Shown in pieces: positions 35,229-43,697 of a stretch of DNA of 64,000 bases. Within the stretch, counting starts at the first letter, position 1, and each line of letters starts with the position of its first letter. The notes beneath the pieces are model-generated. The model did not search any database. It worked only from the letters and a program-made list of their open reading frames with translations, and had not been told where the DNA came from. The translations under genes and the position numbers were made by a program. Location of the stretch: positions 1 through 64,000 of the forward strand of contig CAKQGY010000005.1 in assembly GCA_934234055.1 (NCBI GenBank), in the 5' to 3' direction. Origin of the DNA: an uncultured Alphaproteobacteria bacterium. Its GTDB lineage: Bacteria; Pseudomonadota; Alphaproteobacteria; CAAHEQ01; UBA3637.

Positions 35229-35251
35229 CAACGGGACAAAAGTTTTATAAC
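35225..35251 (+). promoter_or_regulatory. Possible promoter of the BOF-domain gene
   Basis: TTGACA (35225-35230) and TATAAC (35246-35251) are separated by 15 nt, shorter than optimal. The -35 overlaps the fabD stop. Confidence 0.4.
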
Positions 35252-35285
35252 CTGCAATCAGAACGGCTTGACAAGGAGAATAAAA

Positions 35286-35627
35286 ATGAAAGCAATGAAT
35301 TATTTGTTCGGTTTTGTGTGGTTGGTTGCAACAGCGGCTTCGGCGGCCTTTATTGATCCGGGGTCTACTACCAAAATGACGGTGGCCGGTGCGGTTGCAC
35401 AAAAAGATAATGCCCAGGTAATTTTAGAGGGACAGATCCAAAAAAAGATTAAAACGGATAAATACTTGTTTGTGGATTCTACGGGATCGGTTGTGGTTGA
35501 AATTACCAAGAAAAACTGGCGCGGTGTTGATGTAACGCCGGCCGATACGGTGCGTATTCGCGGGAAAATCAACAAGGGTTGGTCCGACACCGAAATCAAA
35601 GTGCGCACAATTGAAATGGTCAAATAA
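35286..35627 (+). CDS. YgiW/YdeI family stress-tolerance OB-fold protein
   Basis: A 113-residue exported protein: signal peptide ending TAASA near residue 21, then a BOF (bacterial OB-fold) domain with ILEGQIQKKIKTDKYLFVD, VVVEITKKNWRGVDVTP and VRIRGKINKGW. Family members are periplasmic and linked to stress or cationic peptide tolerance; the ligand is uncertain. ATG 35286 has AAGGAG upstream; the in-frame extension to 35268 is rejected because it spans the RBS. Confidence 0.9.
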   Translation: MKAMNYLFGFVWLVATAASAAFIDPGSTTKMTVAGAVAQKDNAQVILEGQIQKKIKTDKYLFVDSTGSVVVEITKKNWRGVDVTPADTVRIRGKINKGWSDTEIKVRTIEMVK

Positions 35628-35655
35628 AATATCCTGCCGAATACGCACTTTTAGA

Positions 35656-35684
35656 TTGACTTTCCTGTGAAATTACATTACTTT
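35656..35684 (+). promoter_or_regulatory. Promoter of the lgt operon
   Basis: TTGACT (35656-35661), 17-nt spacer, TACTTT (35679-35684), 29 bp before the lgt start. Confidence 0.6.
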
Positions 35685-35713
35685 AAAGGCAAGCATTTTG
35701 AAAGAGGTTAAAT

Positions 35714-36547
35714 ATGTATTCTGGTATTCCTTTTCCCGATATTGATCCGGTAGCTGTGAACTTGTGGGTATTGCCGATTCGGTGGTATTCTTTGGCATAT
35801 ATTTTCGGTCTGATCGGTGCGTGGCTTTGGGCACGCAAGATGTCTGTCAAATCGCACAGCCTGTTCACGGTTTTGAAAGTGGACGATTTCGTCATTTGGG
35901 CTACGACCGGTATTATTTTGGGTGGCCGACTGGGGTATGTTTTATTCTACAATCTGGGTTATTTTTTGGAAAATCCGCTGCATATTTTGTATTTGTGGCA
36001 AGGGGGTATGTCCTTTCACGGGGGCTTGCTGGGCGTGTTGACGGCTTTAATTTTGTTCGCCCGCAAAAAGCAAGTGCCGATCTTGGAAATGGGGGACATT
36101 ATTGTTTGCGTGGCGCCGATCGGTCTTTTTCTGGGGCGGTTGGCTAACTTTGTCAATGGTGAATTATTTGGTCGCATAACACAGTCTGTTCCTTGGGCAA
36201 TGATTTTCCCGGCCGGTGGACCTATGCCCCGCCACCCCAGTCAGATCTATGAAGCTCTGTGTGAAGGGGTGCTTCTGTTTTTGGTGTTGAATGCGCTGTG
36301 GTGGTTTGTGCCACGTTATCGCGATCGTCAAGGATTCGTGTGCGGTTGGTTTTTCGTGTTGTATGGAGCTATGCGGTTTTTCTTGGAGTATTTTCGCGAG
36401 CCTGATGCGCATCTGGGGTTCGTGTTTCAATCGTTTTCTATGGGACAGATTTTGTGTGTTCCGATGATTTTGTTTGGCGTGTGGCTGATTTTGAAAAGTC
36501 GTCCGACCGCCGTTTTGAAAAAAGCAGAAAGAGAGCATCAATCATGA
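35714..36547 (+). CDS. lgt: Phosphatidylglycerol-prolipoprotein diacylglyceryl transferase
   Basis: A 277-residue polytopic inner-membrane enzyme that adds diacylglycerol to the lipobox cysteine, the first step of lipoprotein maturation. Conserved segments are IRWYSLAYIFGL, MSFHGGLLG and the Lgt signature GRLANFVNGELFGR, then RHPSQIYEALCEG. The length is normal. It heads an overlapping operon; the downstream DUF2062 gene starts inside its stop (ATGA). Confidence 0.97.
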   Translation: MYSGIPFPDIDPVAVNLWVLPIRWYSLAYIFGLIGAWLWARKMSVKSHSLFTVLKVDDFVIWATTGIILGGRLGYVLFYNLGYFLENPLHILYLWQGGMSFHGGLLGVLTALILFARKKQVPILEMGDIIVCVAPIGLFLGRLANFVNGELFGRITQSVPWAMIFPAGGPMPRHPSQIYEALCEGVLLFLVLNALWWFVPRYRDRQGFVCGWFFVLYGAMRFFLEYFREPDAHLGFVFQSFSMGQILCVPMILFGVWLILKSRPTAVLKKAEREHQS

Positions 36548-37131
36548 AAAAATCATACACATTGTGGGGGAAGTTAAAGCGTGTTGTTCGAATGCGGTTG
36601 ATTGTGCCGGTGCAGCGCTCGCCGCATTCGCCCGAATACAAGGCTCGCGGGGTGGCTGTGGGATTGGCCTGGGCGATGACGCCATTAATCGGGATTCAGA
36701 TGTGGCTGGTTCTGATGACATGGGTGTTTGCTAAAAAAGTGTTGAAATGGAACTTTTCGTTGGCCTTGGGGATTGCCTGGACATGGGTGACAAATGTGTT
36801 TACGATGATTCCGTGCTATTATATTTTTTATGTGACGGGTCAACTGATGCGTTGGGACGTGGATAATATCACAGGGTATAAAAAATTAGCCGCCAGTATT
36901 CGTGAGATTTTTATGAGCGATTTGGGCTTTGTGGAGGAATGGACTCAGTTTTTGGGCTTTATCGTAAAAGATTGGGGTATCTCTATGATGCTTGGATGTT
37001 TGCCATGGGCGGTTTTGTGCACCTATTTGGGATATCATATGACACTTAAATATGAAAAGGCCAGGCTTGCCAGACGTAAGCGAAAGGCCTATTTAAACAG
37101 GGGAGGAGATGACTATGAAACAAACGGCTGA
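36544..37131 (+). CDS. DUF2062 domain-containing membrane protein
   Basis: A 195-residue protein with several hydrophobic segments and the DUF2062 features SPHSPEYKARGVAVGLAWAM, TPLIGIQMWLVLMTW, and WTWVTNVFTMIPCYYIFY. The C-terminal tail is basic (KARLARRKRKAY). The family is widespread in Proteobacteria, function unknown. ATG 36544 overlaps the lgt stop, and the 3' end overlaps the pgeF start by 17 bp. Confidence 0.9.
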   Translation: MKKSYTLWGKLKRVVRMRLIVPVQRSPHSPEYKARGVAVGLAWAMTPLIGIQMWLVLMTWVFAKKVLKWNFSLALGIAWTWVTNVFTMIPCYYIFYVTGQLMRWDVDNITGYKKLAASIREIFMSDLGFVEEWTQFLGFIVKDWGISMMLGCLPWAVLCTYLGYHMTLKYEKARLARRKRKAYLNRGGDDYETNG

Positions 37132-37753
37132 TTTATCGGAACTAAAATTTGTGTCGCATGGTTTTTATAACGCGCTGGATTCCAAAACACTGACCCGGCC
37201 GATCACGATGAACCAAGTGCATTCGGCTGATGTGCTGTTTTTGACAGAAGAGCCGGCCGAGAAGCCGTCGGTTGATGCCCTGATTACCAAAACACCGAAC
37301 CTGTGCCTGACGGTGCGCACGGCAGATTGTGCCCCGGTGTTGTTGGCGGACTCCGGCTCTCAAATGGTGGCTGCCGTGCATGCCGGATGGCGGGGAGCCT
37401 TTCAAGGAATTTTGGAAATAACGGTGTTGAAAATGTTGCAGCACGGAGCAAACTTACAGACGATTCGTGCCGCTATCGGCCCGCATATTCAGGTTCAATC
37501 TTTTGAGGCCGGTTCCGATATGCAGGCTCTGTTCCCCTCCAGCGAGCATCATTTCTTCACCGAAAAAAACGGCCGACTGATGTTTGATTTTGATGCCTAT
37601 GTGGTGCATCGCTTGCGGCGTGCCGGTATTTCCCGAATTGAGTCGGTGGGCGATGATACTTATACCGATTTTTCGTATTTCAGCTATCGGCGTGAACCGG
37701 ATAACCCCGGCCGTCAATACAGTTCCATTATGATTCGGGGTTCTTATGAATAA
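37115..37753 (+). CDS. pgeF: Peptidoglycan editing factor PgeF (YfiH/laccase-domain)
   Basis: A 212-residue cytosolic protein of the Cu-oxidase_4 family; E. coli YfiH corrects L-Ser misincorporation in UDP-MurNAc peptides, and relatives have purine nucleoside phosphorylase activity. The three metal-ligand sites are visible: MNQVHSADV, LTVRTADCAPVLL and AAVHAGWRGAFQGI. ATG 37115 has GGGAGGAG with 6-nt spacing; the ATG at 37109 abuts that RBS and is less likely. It overlaps the next gene by 8 bp. Confidence 0.92.
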   Translation: MKQTADLSELKFVSHGFYNALDSKTLTRPITMNQVHSADVLFLTEEPAEKPSVDALITKTPNLCLTVRTADCAPVLLADSGSQMVAAVHAGWRGAFQGILEITVLKMLQHGANLQTIRAAIGPHIQVQSFEAGSDMQALFPSSEHHFFTEKNGRLMFDFDAYVVHRLRRAGISRIESVGDDTYTDFSYFSYRREPDNPGRQYSSIMIRGSYE

Positions 37754-38672
37754 CATTATAAATGATATTGAATTTATTATCCCTTGTGGCGGTAAAGGCA
37801 CACGCAACTATCCGCATTCCAAAGGGATACCGCATAAATCCCTGTTGCCGTTTGGCGATGTGCGCTTGATTGACCAAGTGCTGGGGGATATTATTCGCCT
37901 GGGTGGCCGGCATATTACGATTGTTTGTTCGAATCAAGAAGTGATTCGACAGTTTCAACAGGCTTTGGATACCGATAATGCGACCGAAGAAAAATTGCGT
38001 GTCGGTAATCGGCATCAAATTGCTGATGTATTGCGGACGACTTTTTTGCCACCGGATACGGAGTTGAAGTTTGTCTTGCAATCGGAACCGATCGGGACGG
38101 CACATGTGTTGGGTCTGGCGCATCGGGTGTCACATAATCGGCATGGCCTGATGATTTTTCCGGACGATATTATTCTGGCGGCGGATCCCGAACAGACTCA
38201 GATTGCCCGTCTTGTTCGGGCTTTTCAAGACGATTCTCGCCAGATCTTGGTGACAGGTGTTGCCAAAGAGGATGTTAGTAATAATGGTGTTGTGGTCAAC
38301 AATCGGTTGATTGAAAAGCCGAAAGTAGCTCCTAATCATAACGCAGTATATTCGCCGATTTTAATTCCCAAAGCGATTTTGGATTTTATAGAGAATCAGG
38401 TGGATACCTACGAGCGAACGGGAAAATTGCCGGATAATTTGCCGTTAAAAGAGTGGGTTTATACCGACGGCATCAATCAATTTTTGGATCAAGCCGATCC
38501 GCAGGAAGGCTGGCATATCCATATGATTATGAAGCCGGATCAAGACTTACTTCTGGACACGGGAACTTTGCCGTTGTACGAGCAGGCACAGCTGCGCGCG
38601 CTTTTGAAATTGTCGCGTTTTCGGCAGGCCAATAAACAATTTGTGAGGGAGCTGTTACGTGATGAAGACTAG
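37746..38672 (+). CDS. Sugar-phosphate nucleotidyltransferase (NTP_transferase fold)
   Basis: A 308-residue protein starting EFIIPCGGKGTRNYPHSKGI, a variant of the GxGTR...PK loop of sugar nucleotidylyltransferases, with HKSLLPFGD following. LQSEPIGTAHVLGLAH and IFPDDIIL match the nucleotide/metal region, and VVNNRLIEKPK the later EKP motif. It is similar to GalU-type UTP-glucose-1-phosphate uridylyltransferases, but the sugar cannot be read from sequence. Location inside the lgt-comEC operon gives no substrate clue. Confidence 0.82.
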   Translation: MNNIINDIEFIIPCGGKGTRNYPHSKGIPHKSLLPFGDVRLIDQVLGDIIRLGGRHITIVCSNQEVIRQFQQALDTDNATEEKLRVGNRHQIADVLRTTFLPPDTELKFVLQSEPIGTAHVLGLAHRVSHNRHGLMIFPDDIILAADPEQTQIARLVRAFQDDSRQILVTGVAKEDVSNNGVVVNNRLIEKPKVAPNHNAVYSPILIPKAILDFIENQVDTYERTGKLPDNLPLKEWVYTDGINQFLDQADPQEGWHIHMIMKPDQDLLLDTGTLPLYEQAQLRALLKLSRFRQANKQFVRELLRDED

Positions 38673-39213
38673 ATTCGCCCTGGCTTTATTTTTGGGTCTG
38701 TGTGCTTGTCAGGCGCCCACCGTTCCACCGTTCACCGTGACGGATTTTTCGGGGATTGAGCCCGTTTCTGTCGGGGTCAGCTCTCTGTATGTGCAGGATA
38801 AAACACCCGAATACGGAGCTTTGCCGCACCTGGAAACACAGTTGCCGATTAAGCCTGCCACAGCTTTGAAACAGGCTTTATCCAACCGGTATCGGGCTGT
38901 CTCGCCGGCCTCGGCCGATGATATGGTCTTGGAGATTACCGAGGCCTCACTGACGCAAAAACAATCCCCGACCGAGTACTGGTATACTTGGGATAATATA
39001 GAGTATTTGCTGTCGTATGAAATTGTGGTAACCTATATGCACAATGGTCAACCCGAAGAAATTCAAACCGTGGTCGGTTGGGAAAAGCAGGCTTTACCAC
39101 GCAACAGTTCGTTGTTGGAAAAAGAGCAGGCTTGGCAGAAAATGATCAATGCGATGATTGATAAAAGCAGTCGCAAGATCATAACGGATATACCGGATAT
39201 TTTGAAACGATAA
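38662..39213 (+). CDS. Predicted lipoprotein, unknown function
   Basis: A 183-residue protein with a type II signal peptide, lipobox LCAC (lipidated Cys near residue 17) followed by Gln, so outer-membrane sorting is expected. The mature part has strand-rich sequence (EPVSVGVSSLYVQDKT, DDMVLEITEASL, YEIVVTYMHNG) and a helical C-terminus. ATG 38662 is chosen over GTG 38659 because of the GAGGGAG spacing. It overlaps the preceding gene by 11 bp and touches comEC. The neighbouring Lgt would lipidate it. Confidence 0.8.
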   Translation: MKTRFALALFLGLCACQAPTVPPFTVTDFSGIEPVSVGVSSLYVQDKTPEYGALPHLETQLPIKPATALKQALSNRYRAVSPASADDMVLEITEASLTQKQSPTEYWYTWDNIEYLLSYEIVVTYMHNGQPEEIQTVVGWEKQALPRNSSLLEKEQAWQKMINAMIDKSSRKIITDIPDILKR

Positions 39214-41171
39214 TGCGCGGATTTCCCCCGATACATCAGGCACTGATTCAAGAGTATAAAAACGGCTCGGCCTTTTTTATCGTTTGGTTTATCGTGGGAA
39301 TTTTGGTCGGGTGTGCGGGCTGGTTGCTACCGTGGTGGGTTATCGGAGCGATTGCGGCTGTGATGACTGGCGGGCTTTTGTGGGACAGACGCGGTTTTGT
39401 TTGGCTGGGGTGCCTGTGGGGCCTATTTTTTATATTGGGTCTGGGAGCTTGGCAATTTCGGCAAGAACAGGCTCAAACCGTTATGCTGCGACACCCTCTT
39501 AAAAACATCGTGATTTCGGGTGTTGTGGACGAAGTGCGTTCCACCGGTGAAACCGCAAAAATTGTGTTGTCCCGGGTGCGTTTTTTAAGCACTCAGGTGC
39601 GTCCTGTCCCGGAGCGACTCGAATTGAAGGTTTGGCCTGAAAATCAGACTTTCAGTATTGGCGATTACCTGGTGGGGCAGGCAACAATTCACCCGCCGGC
39701 CCATGCGATAACTCCCGGTGGGTATGATGCCTATCAAACGCTTTATTGGCAAAAAATCGGAGCAGTCGGCCGACTGGAAGTGATACAGACACATCTGTCG
39801 GGTTCGTCCGGCTGGCGTGCCGATATTGACCGAATTCGTCGGCGAATCCAAGAACGTCTGACAAATATCCTGCCCGATCCGATTGCACGCACGGCCATCC
39901 CGCTGACCATCGGGGATCAAAGCGTGGTGTCGCCTCGCTTATACGAGTTGTTCCGCAGTGCCGGTATTATCCATATTTTATCGGTCTCAGGTTTTCATTT
40001 AAGCTTGCTGGCGGCTTTTATATTTCTCTTGGTGCGTGGAATTTTGTCATTCTTTCCAACGATTACACAATATGTTGCGGCCAAGAAAGTCGCCGCCGTT
40101 TTGGCATTGGTATTTGCAACGGCTTATATTTCTATTTCGGGTATGCAGGTGCCCGCGATCCGATCGTGGATTATGATTGCGATCGTTCTGGTCGCCCTGC
40201 TGACGGACCGTAATGCTTTGTCCGTGCGATCGTTATCTGTGGCAGCCTTTTTGATTTTATTTTTCCGGCCCGAGTTGATTTTGAATATCGGTTTTCAGTT
40301 ATCTTTTATGGCGGTGCTGATATTGGTGACATTGTATGCGCCACTGTATCATTGGCTGTTCCCCGCCGGGCCCCTGTCCGTCATCGGTCGCTTGGGTCGG
40401 TGGATCAGCGGCTTTATTTTGGTGGACTTGCTGATTGGTATGGCGACCACACCTTTTGTAATTTACCATTTTAATCAGTATCCGTTGTATAGCTGGCTAG
40501 GGAATGTCCTGACCGGAACCGTTTTGTCATTTTGGGTGATGCCGTGCTTGTTTCTGGCGTTAATTTTAATGCCGTTTGGGTGCGATTTATGGCTGCTGAA
40601 AGGGGCTGGGAGCGGCCTTGGCTATATCATGGATATTTGTGCGGGGATAGAACACCTGCCGCACCGCCTGATTACTTTGCCATCATTCGCACCGGCGGCG
40701 TTAGCAATGATGGCGCTGGGAATAGGCATTTTATGCCTGATGAAGACGCGTTGGCGTTTGCCGGTAGGAGGAATAGCGTTTGCCGTAGGTTTGGTTTGGG
40801 CGCTTTGTTCGCCGGTGCCGGATTTGTGGATCGGCGACAGGGGACAGTCGGTTGCCGTGCGCGCGGAAAGCGGCAAACTTTACTTTTTGTCGCGGGGGCC
40901 GTCGGATTATACGGTGCGCCATTGGTTGCTGTATAACGGAGAGGATCCGAATACGGACCCGCCGGTTGCCCAGCATTGGCCCAAACAGCTGGTTATAAAG
41001 AATAAGCGCATTGCGTTATCGTCGGACACATGCGTTGGGGCGGACTTGTGCCTGTTGCCCGAGGTTCACCCCGTATCCCACAATGCCATATCATTATATG
41101 CATATGATACCCGTTTTGTTTATATCACATCATCAGGCGTTCAGGTGCGCCGGTTTCAGGAGGAAAAATGA
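39213..41171 (+). CDS. comEC: ComEC/Rec2-family DNA uptake channel protein without metallo-hydrolase domain
   Basis: A 652-residue polytopic membrane protein. N-terminal helices and an OB-like domain (residues ~90-200) precede the Competence domain, with FRSAGIIHILSVSGFHLSLLAAF and MQVPAIRSWIMIAIVLVALL. In transformable bacteria it carries single-stranded DNA across the inner membrane. The C-terminal metallo-beta-lactamase domain is not recognisable: only DLWIGDRGQSVAVR resembles its start, and no HxHxDH is seen. No other com genes are in the window, so competence is not established. It starts at the last base of the preceding stop. Confidence 0.9.
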   Translation: MRGFPPIHQALIQEYKNGSAFFIVWFIVGILVGCAGWLLPWWVIGAIAAVMTGGLLWDRRGFVWLGCLWGLFFILGLGAWQFRQEQAQTVMLRHPLKNIVISGVVDEVRSTGETAKIVLSRVRFLSTQVRPVPERLELKVWPENQTFSIGDYLVGQATIHPPAHAITPGGYDAYQTLYWQKIGAVGRLEVIQTHLSGSSGWRADIDRIRRRIQERLTNILPDPIARTAIPLTIGDQSVVSPRLYELFRSAGIIHILSVSGFHLSLLAAFIFLLVRGILSFFPTITQYVAAKKVAAVLALVFATAYISISGMQVPAIRSWIMIAIVLVALLTDRNALSVRSLSVAAFLILFFRPELILNIGFQLSFMAVLILVTLYAPLYHWLFPAGPLSVIGRLGRWISGFILVDLLIGMATTPFVIYHFNQYPLYSWLGNVLTGTVLSFWVMPCLFLALILMPFGCDLWLLKGAGSGLGYIMDICAGIEHLPHRLITLPSFAPAALAMMALGIGILCLMKTRWRLPVGGIAFAVGLVWALCSPVPDLWIGDRGQSVAVRAESGKLYFLSRGPSDYTVRHWLLYNGEDPNTDPPVAQHWPKQLVIKNKRIALSSDTCVGADLCLLPEVHPVSHNAISLYAYDTRFVYITSSGVQVRRFQEEK

Positions 41172-41425
41172 AAAAAATCTGTTTACTTGTTTGGTTATTG
41201 ATATTAGGCGGTTGTGCGCTGTTTTATCCGGTCAATGCGAATCAGTTAAAAGGAGCATCCAAGGCTGCGGTTCAGAAAAAGCTGGGCGAACCCTCGGTTG
41301 TGCGCACCGAATGGCCGTATCAGATGTGGACCTATGCCAAAGGGGATTGCTCTATTTTAATCTATTTTGACGCCGGCGACACGGTCCAAGCAATAGATTT
41401 TGCCGGTTCCTGCCTGCATTTATAA
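41168..41425 (+). CDS. Small lipoprotein (OmlA/SmpA-like fold candidate)
   Basis: An 85-residue protein with lipobox LGGC (Cys near residue 16) and a short mature domain, NQLKGASKAAVQKKLGEPS then VRTEWPYQMWTYAKGDCSIL. This resembles the beginning of SmpA/BamE-type domains, where GxSkaevxxxLGxPxxxR is followed by a strand. It overlaps comEC by ATGA and is the last gene of the operon. Role unknown. Confidence 0.75.
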   Translation: MKKICLLVWLLILGGCALFYPVNANQLKGASKAAVQKKLGEPSVVRTEWPYQMWTYAKGDCSILIYFDAGDTVQAIDFAGSCLHL

Positions 41426-41433
41426 TTTTTTAG

Positions 41434-41462
41434 TTGATTTTTTTCTGTTTTTTAGATATGAT
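41434..41462 (+). promoter_or_regulatory. Promoter of frr-uppS
   Basis: TTGATT (41434-41439), 17-nt T-rich spacer, TATGAT (41457-41462), 26 bp before the frr start. Confidence 0.65.
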
Positions 41463-41488
41463 ACACATTATTCAAGAAAGGACATACA

Positions 41489-42049
41489 ATGACATACTCT
41501 GAGGTAAAAGAAACAATGCAGGCCCATTTGGCCAAAACAGAAGAAGCCTTGAAAAAGGATTTTGCGGGGCTTCGCACCGGGCGTGCCACAACGGCTTTGT
41601 TGGACGGAATTATGGTGGAGGCTTATGGCTCTATGGTGCCGTTAAAACAGGTCGGTAATATGTCCGTCCCCGAGGCGCGTATGCTCTCGGTCCAGGTGTG
41701 GGACAGAAACTTATTAAAGGTTGTGGAAAAGGCTATTCGGGATTCGGGATTGGGTCTGAACCCGATGAATGACGGACAAATGATTCGGATTCCCATTCCG
41801 CCGTTGTCGGAAGAACGTCGGATAGAGCTGGTGAAAATTGCCGGTAAATATACGGAAACAGCTCGTGTTTCGGCGCGGAATGTGCGTCGCGAAGCCTTGG
41901 ATGCTGTCAAGAAAATGAAACAGGATAACACGATCTCGGAAGACGAACAAAAACGATATGAAAACGAAATTCAAGAAATGACCGATCAAGCCATTGAAAC
42001 ATTGGATTCTTTGTTTAAAGCCAAAGAGGTTGAAATTAAACAGGTTTAA
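41489..42049 (+). CDS. frr: Ribosome recycling factor
   Basis: A 186-residue protein that splits post-termination ribosomes together with EF-G. Typical features: FAGLRTGRATTALLDGIMVEAYG near the N-terminus, PLKQVGNMSVPEARMLSVQV, IRIPIPPLSEERR and the long C-terminal coiled coil. AAAGGA precedes ATG 41489. uppS follows with a TAATG overlap, a conserved arrangement; pyrH and tsf, usually upstream, are absent here. Confidence 0.98.
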   Translation: MTYSEVKETMQAHLAKTEEALKKDFAGLRTGRATTALLDGIMVEAYGSMVPLKQVGNMSVPEARMLSVQVWDRNLLKVVEKAIRDSGLGLNPMNDGQMIRIPIPPLSEERRIELVKIAGKYTETARVSARNVRREALDAVKKMKQDNTISEDEQKRYENEIQEMTDQAIETLDSLFKAKEVEIKQV

Positions 42050-42792
42050 TGACTGATACACAGGATTCAAACTTACCGGCTCACATTGGCCTGATTATGG
42101 ACGGCAATGGTCGTTGGGCCGAAGAACGCAAACTATCGCGTGCCGCCGGCCATAAAAAGGGTGCCGAAGTGGTACGCCAAATCTTGGAGCATGCTCAAAA
42201 ACGCGGGATCAAAGTTGTAACGTTGTATGCTTTTTCCACCGAAAATTGGAAGCGTCCCAAGGCCGAAGTGGAAGGCTTGATAACTCTGTTCCGCAAGTAT
42301 ATGAACGAGGATATTCGGGATCTGCAAGAGCATAAAGTTCGCATTACTTTTATCGGTGATCGCGATCGTTTTCCGAATGATATGGTTCAGCGTATGAACG
42401 AAATTGAGCGTGAAACAGCCTCTTTTACGGATTTTCGTGTTATTCTGGCACTCAGTTACGGTTTTCGCGATGATATGATTGCCGCGGTTAAAAAAATCGC
42501 CAGTGATATTTTAGATCGCAAGTATTTAATCTCGGGTATTGATGAAGTAAAAATCAACGAAGCTTTATCCACGCACGGTGTTCCCTATCCTGATTTGATT
42601 ATTCGAACCAGCGGTGAGCAACGTCTGAGCAATTTTATGATGTGGGAGAGTGCCTATGCCGAATTGTATTTTACGCCGGTCTATTGGCCCGACTTTAACG
42701 AGCATGACTTGGACGATGCCATAGAAGCCTATGGTCGGCGCATGCGTCGTTTTGGTCAGGTTGCGCCCGACAAGAAATCAAAATCGGTTTAG
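42049..42792 (+). CDS. uppS: Undecaprenyl diphosphate synthase
   Basis: A 247-residue cis-prenyltransferase making the C55 lipid carrier for peptidoglycan and LPS. It has HIGLIMDGNGRWA with the catalytic Asp, VVTLYAFSTENWKRP, and the C-terminal IRTSGEQRLSNFMMWESAYAE. It starts on the last base of the frr stop. Its stop codon overlaps that of convergent lpxL, and no terminator separates them. Confidence 0.98.
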   Translation: MTDTQDSNLPAHIGLIMDGNGRWAEERKLSRAAGHKKGAEVVRQILEHAQKRGIKVVTLYAFSTENWKRPKAEVEGLITLFRKYMNEDIRDLQEHKVRITFIGDRDRFPNDMVQRMNEIERETASFTDFRVILALSYGFRDDMIAAVKKIASDILDRKYLISGIDEVKINEALSTHGVPYPDLIIRTSGEQRLSNFMMWESAYAELYFTPVYWPDFNEHDLDDAIEAYGRRMRRFGQVAPDKKSKSV

Positions 42793-43697
42793 TATTCGCT
42801 TTTATCATATCGCCGGTGAATCCACAGCCATTGCTCGGGGTGAGCGGTAATCCACTTTTCATAAATGTGATTAATTGTGGTCATAGTCTCGGCCACAGCC
42901 GTATTAAAGTCAGGGTTTTTTGATAATATCAAGGGTTTCGAGACATCAATCACAAAATGCCCGTCGGGTTGACGAATTACTTTTGCCATCAGAATCGGTA
43001 ACTTGTATTTCAGAGCCAGCACTGCAATAGCCGGCGCGGTCATGGCGGGCTTGCCGAAAAACGGCACGGCAATCCCTTCGCGTAATTTTTGATCGCACAG
43101 CATGACGATAAACCCTTTGTTTTTTAAAACTTCCAAGATTTTTTTGGCTCCGGTTTGCCCCTTGGGGATTAAGACACCCTGTCGCCGTTGAAACATCAAT
43201 TTATCCAGCCACGGGTTATTTGCCGGCCGATATACGGGATTCAAATAAAAATGATCAAACAAAGGCTGCGCCACTGCCAACTCCCAATTTCCTAAATGTG
43301 CCGAGCAGACAAAGCCTCCCTTTCCGGCAGCAGCCGCTTGTTTCAGGTTATCCAATCCTCGAATTTCGGCATGTTTGAACAGGTTGTGCGCATGGGGCAT
43401 TTCGGCATAAAACCGCCCCCAATGACGCCACATACGACGCAAGATTTGTCGCCGTTCATCCTCGGTTTTATCTGGAAAAGCAATGCGCAGATTGACCATG
43501 CCGATATGGTTGCGCCGCCAGGCCAAATGCCCGACAACTCCGCCCAAAAATCCCCCGACAGGTGAAGCAATCCGTGTGGGCAAGAGTTTTAATATCCCCC
43601 ACAAGACCATGGCTACAACGGCCACCACGGGGTCAGTTATCCAACGTTGTGTCCAAGTTCTTTCCGATTGCCGGATTGTTTCGTCATGATGTGTCAT
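42789..43697 (-). CDS. lpxL: Lipid A biosynthesis acyltransferase (LpxL/HtrB family)
   Basis: A 302-residue inner-membrane late acyltransferase that adds a secondary acyl chain to lipid A. An N-terminal hydrophobic helix (residues ~25-42) is followed by the catalytic motif SAHLGNWELA (H-x4-E), NPVYRPANNPWLD, QRRQGVLIPK and CDQKLREGIAVPFFGKPA. It starts by a TAATG overlap with lpxK, forming a waaA-lpxK-lpxL operon. Whether it acts as LpxL or LpxM type cannot be decided from motifs. Confidence 0.93.
   Translation of the reverse strand: MTHHDETIRQSERTWTQRWITDPVVAVVAMVLWGILKLLPTRIASPVGGFLGGVVGHLAWRRNHIGMVNLRIAFPDKTEDERRQILRRMWRHWGRFYAEMPHAHNLFKHAEIRGLDNLKQAAAAGKGGFVCSAHLGNWELAVAQPLFDHFYLNPVYRPANNPWLDKLMFQRRQGVLIPKGQTGAKKILEVLKNKGFIVMLCDQKLREGIAVPFFGKPAMTAPAIAVLALKYKLPILMAKVIRQPDGHFVIDVSKPLILSKNPDFNTAVAETMTTINHIYEKWITAHPEQWLWIHRRYDKSEY

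Noticed and set aside
37302..37506. Additional small ORFs inside pgeF
   Set aside because: They lie in another frame of a well-supported gene and lack starts with RBS.
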